Shown here: piece by piece, positions 58,575-59,893 of the stretch | Position numbering within the stretch: position 1 is the first letter of the stretch | Layout of the letters: the number at the start of each line of letters is the position of its first letter | Assembly (NCBI GenBank): GCA_900155495.1 | Contig: FTLJ01000251.1 | Location: 1 to 59,893 of the forward strand | Source: Porogramme epimiltina | Taxonomy: Eukaryota; Basidiomycota; Agaricomycetes; Polyporales; Polyporaceae | DNA length: 59,893 nt | Direction of reading: 5' to 3' | The notes under the pieces: generated by a model | Told to the model about the DNA's origin: nothing | The model's database searches: none | The model's input: only the letters and a program-made list of their open reading frames with translations | Made by a program: the position numbers and the translations under genes

Positions 58575-59149
58575 GCGCAATGAAGGAGGTAGGGTTACGT
58601 CGCTGTGATATCCGGTGATGTGTGGGCGAGTAAGAGGTGGGGAGGGAACCAGCTAAGGAGGGAGCGCGGTAGGTTCAGTAATTGGACGATGTACGCATGG
58701 CAGATCAGCCTCGTAACTATCGACCTTGACCTCGGAGCCGTACTTGCCGAGATGCCGGTAGACATCAGTGCCATCTCAGTAGCAGCAAATTGATTCGTAT
58801 TCGAACGCGCGCTCGACGTAAAGCCTGTAGTATTTGTGGTGACGAGACGAGCTTGAAGAAGCCTCTCGATACTGTCTTCAACTGGTGCATGTGTCCGAGC
58901 TGCGCACTGCTCGTGATAGGTGTGCACTAATAAGTAGGTGTAATTGCGAAACACCTTGCTAGTGATCGGAACACGTGATCGCGACGTGTCGCAGTGACAT
59001 AGGTAAGTAAAGTGTGTGGCTGAAAACACTATCAATCTTGCACCTTACTCTAGGCTTCTCTTCCTCTTCGACTTTAAGCCTTAGGCCCTAACCCCCTACT
59101 CTCATCCACTGCGTTTCTAGAGGAACGTCTCATCGTCAGCTCACGCCCT
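58575..59149. promoter_or_regulatory. Divergent spacer between F3 and UGGT copy U3
   Basis: Counterpart of 50153-50715 with only scattered differences, including the conserved block at 58690-58785 and the GTGATCGCGACGTGTCG motif near 58975. Likely holds promoters for both genes. Confidence 0.55.
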
Positions 59150-59893
59150 ATGCTCGGGGCTCTCCTCCCTCTGCTCGCATGGCCCGCTCTACAAGTACAC
59201 GCTAGAAGACCCCCAGTCAGTATAGAACTCAGGACATCATGGACAGCGTCTCCTATCACTCTTGAGAGCCTGTGAGTATACTGGGGCTCCGGTCTGTGCA
59301 AAATGACACTCATACCACTTGTAGAGAGTCTGTAGCCTTAGAGGACCCCGCAGCATTCTTTCCCGTCCTCAATGCAGTCACCGATCCCGACGCCAAGATT
59401 CTCCAACGTACTTCGTCCCAGGATATCCATCAGCACATCTTCAATGCTGCTCTCGCGCTCGACTTCCTGGCGCAACCGGGCGCATATGCCGCAGCAGAAA
59501 TGCACCTTGCGCTTCACGCTGCGAGCCCTAAGCTCGAGGCGTTCTATCAATACTACAACGACCACCATACGGGGCGGCCTGATTCTGCAGGATCACAGGA
59601 GTGCGGATCGTGGGTGGATTGGTACGGCGAGGTTGTGTGCGACGTCAAAACGTTGTCACGGTTGGTGGAGACTCAGGCTCTGGAGTCTCCTGAGGAACAG
59701 AATAGGTATGTCTCCGCTGCTTCCTTTACCCCTGCCTCTCGTAACCCTCGTGCGTGGCAGGACGCTAGATGAGCGAGTGTCGCCGAAACTATTGTCCTTC
59801 GATCACGTCCTCCCAGACCCAGCAAGCATACTAGAACCCCCTCCCCACACCGCCATCCTCTATGCGACCCTTGACTCTGCAAACTTCCGTGAA
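59150..59893 (+). CDS. U3: UDP-glucose:glycoprotein glucosyltransferase, 5' part, cut by window end
   Basis: Exons 59150-59271, 59325-59705 and 59761 to the window end give 212 codons without interruption: signal peptide MLGALLPLLAWPALQVHA, RTSWTASPITLESL, LEDPAAFFPVLNAVTDPDA, MHLALHAASPKLEAFYQYY, CGSWVDWYGEVVCDVKTLSRL and LLSFDHVLPDPASILEPPP. These correspond to the N-terminal thioredoxin-like region of UGGT/Kre5 proteins. The enzyme works in the ER lumen and adds glucose to N-glycans of unfolded glycoproteins so they rebind calnexin. Unlike U2 this copy is in frame, so it is the best candidate for a working gene. Only about one eighth of the expected ~1500 residues is visible. Confidence 0.85.

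Overview
The window looks like nuclear DNA of an agaricomycete fungus (Basidiomycota), most likely a polypore-type wood-decay species. The signs are genes with many 50-100 nt GT-AG introns, short intergenic spacers, and fungal forms of RPS13, RPS6, VPS68, an aldo-keto reductase, a kelch/MYND protein and a UDP-glucose:glycoprotein glucosyltransferase (UGGT). I read everything by eye. Exon limits were fixed by splice consensus, phase and paralogue comparison.

The left third (1-20.5 kb) is mostly ordinary. After a gene-poor start come two tandem secreted, probably GPI-anchored paralogues (2.4-5.5 kb, minus) and a ~5 kb stretch where I see no gene. Then follow a kelch/MYND gene (minus), an aldo-keto reductase (plus), VPS68 (plus), and the divergent pair RPS13 (minus) / RPS6 (plus) sharing one promoter. 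Next is an HNH-nuclease-domain gene (H1, plus) that carries an in-frame stop.

The right two thirds (20.5-59.9 kb) are very different: a mosaic of repeated gene cassettes. Five sequence families recur in whole or broken form. (i) Family A, signal peptide + six-cysteine ectodomain + one membrane span: copies at 21.5 (broken), 23.9, 30.7, 32.3, 37.9 (5' truncated) and 53.1 kb. (ii) RPS6 copies (R2-R6), all degenerate, but with native introns and 3' flank. (iii) HNH family: H1 near RPS6, H2 and H3 downstream, H4 a fragment. (iv) F-box genes with a long helical C-terminal part: three full copies (25.7, 47.1, 55.4 kb) and one remnant (22.7 kb). (v) UGGT 5' portions: a broken minus-strand piece at 20.6 kb, a frameshifted copy at 50.7 kb that runs in frame into an RPS6 tail, and an apparently intact 5' end at 59.15 kb cut by the window edge. 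The order A(+)-RPS6(-)-HNH(+) occurs twice in tandem (32.2-36.8 and 37.9-42.7 kb). F-box(-)-UGGT(+) also occurs twice (47.1-51.5 and 55.4-59.9 kb). A ~5.7 kb near-palindrome (29.2-35.0 kb) holds RPS6 and A copies in mirror image around a 235 bp spacer made of 80 bp tandem repeats. Several short non-autonomous DNA transposons (pogo/Fot1-like at 44.8 kb, others at 37.2 and 54.3 kb) have landed in the array.

The most interesting inference is that H2 and H3 keep complete reading frames only if the former HNH-core exon is treated as intron. Both paralogues would then have lost the nuclease centre while keeping the rest of the protein. They also sit on a copy of the bidirectional RPS13/RPS6 promoter, taking the place of RPS13. 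The array is best described as a rapidly duplicating locus encoding surface-type, F-box and (dead) nuclease-fold proteins. A role in recognition or conflict is possible but is only inference. The UGGT region also shows an assembly weak point: the NN gap at 51459 and the end of the window stop at the same homologous base.
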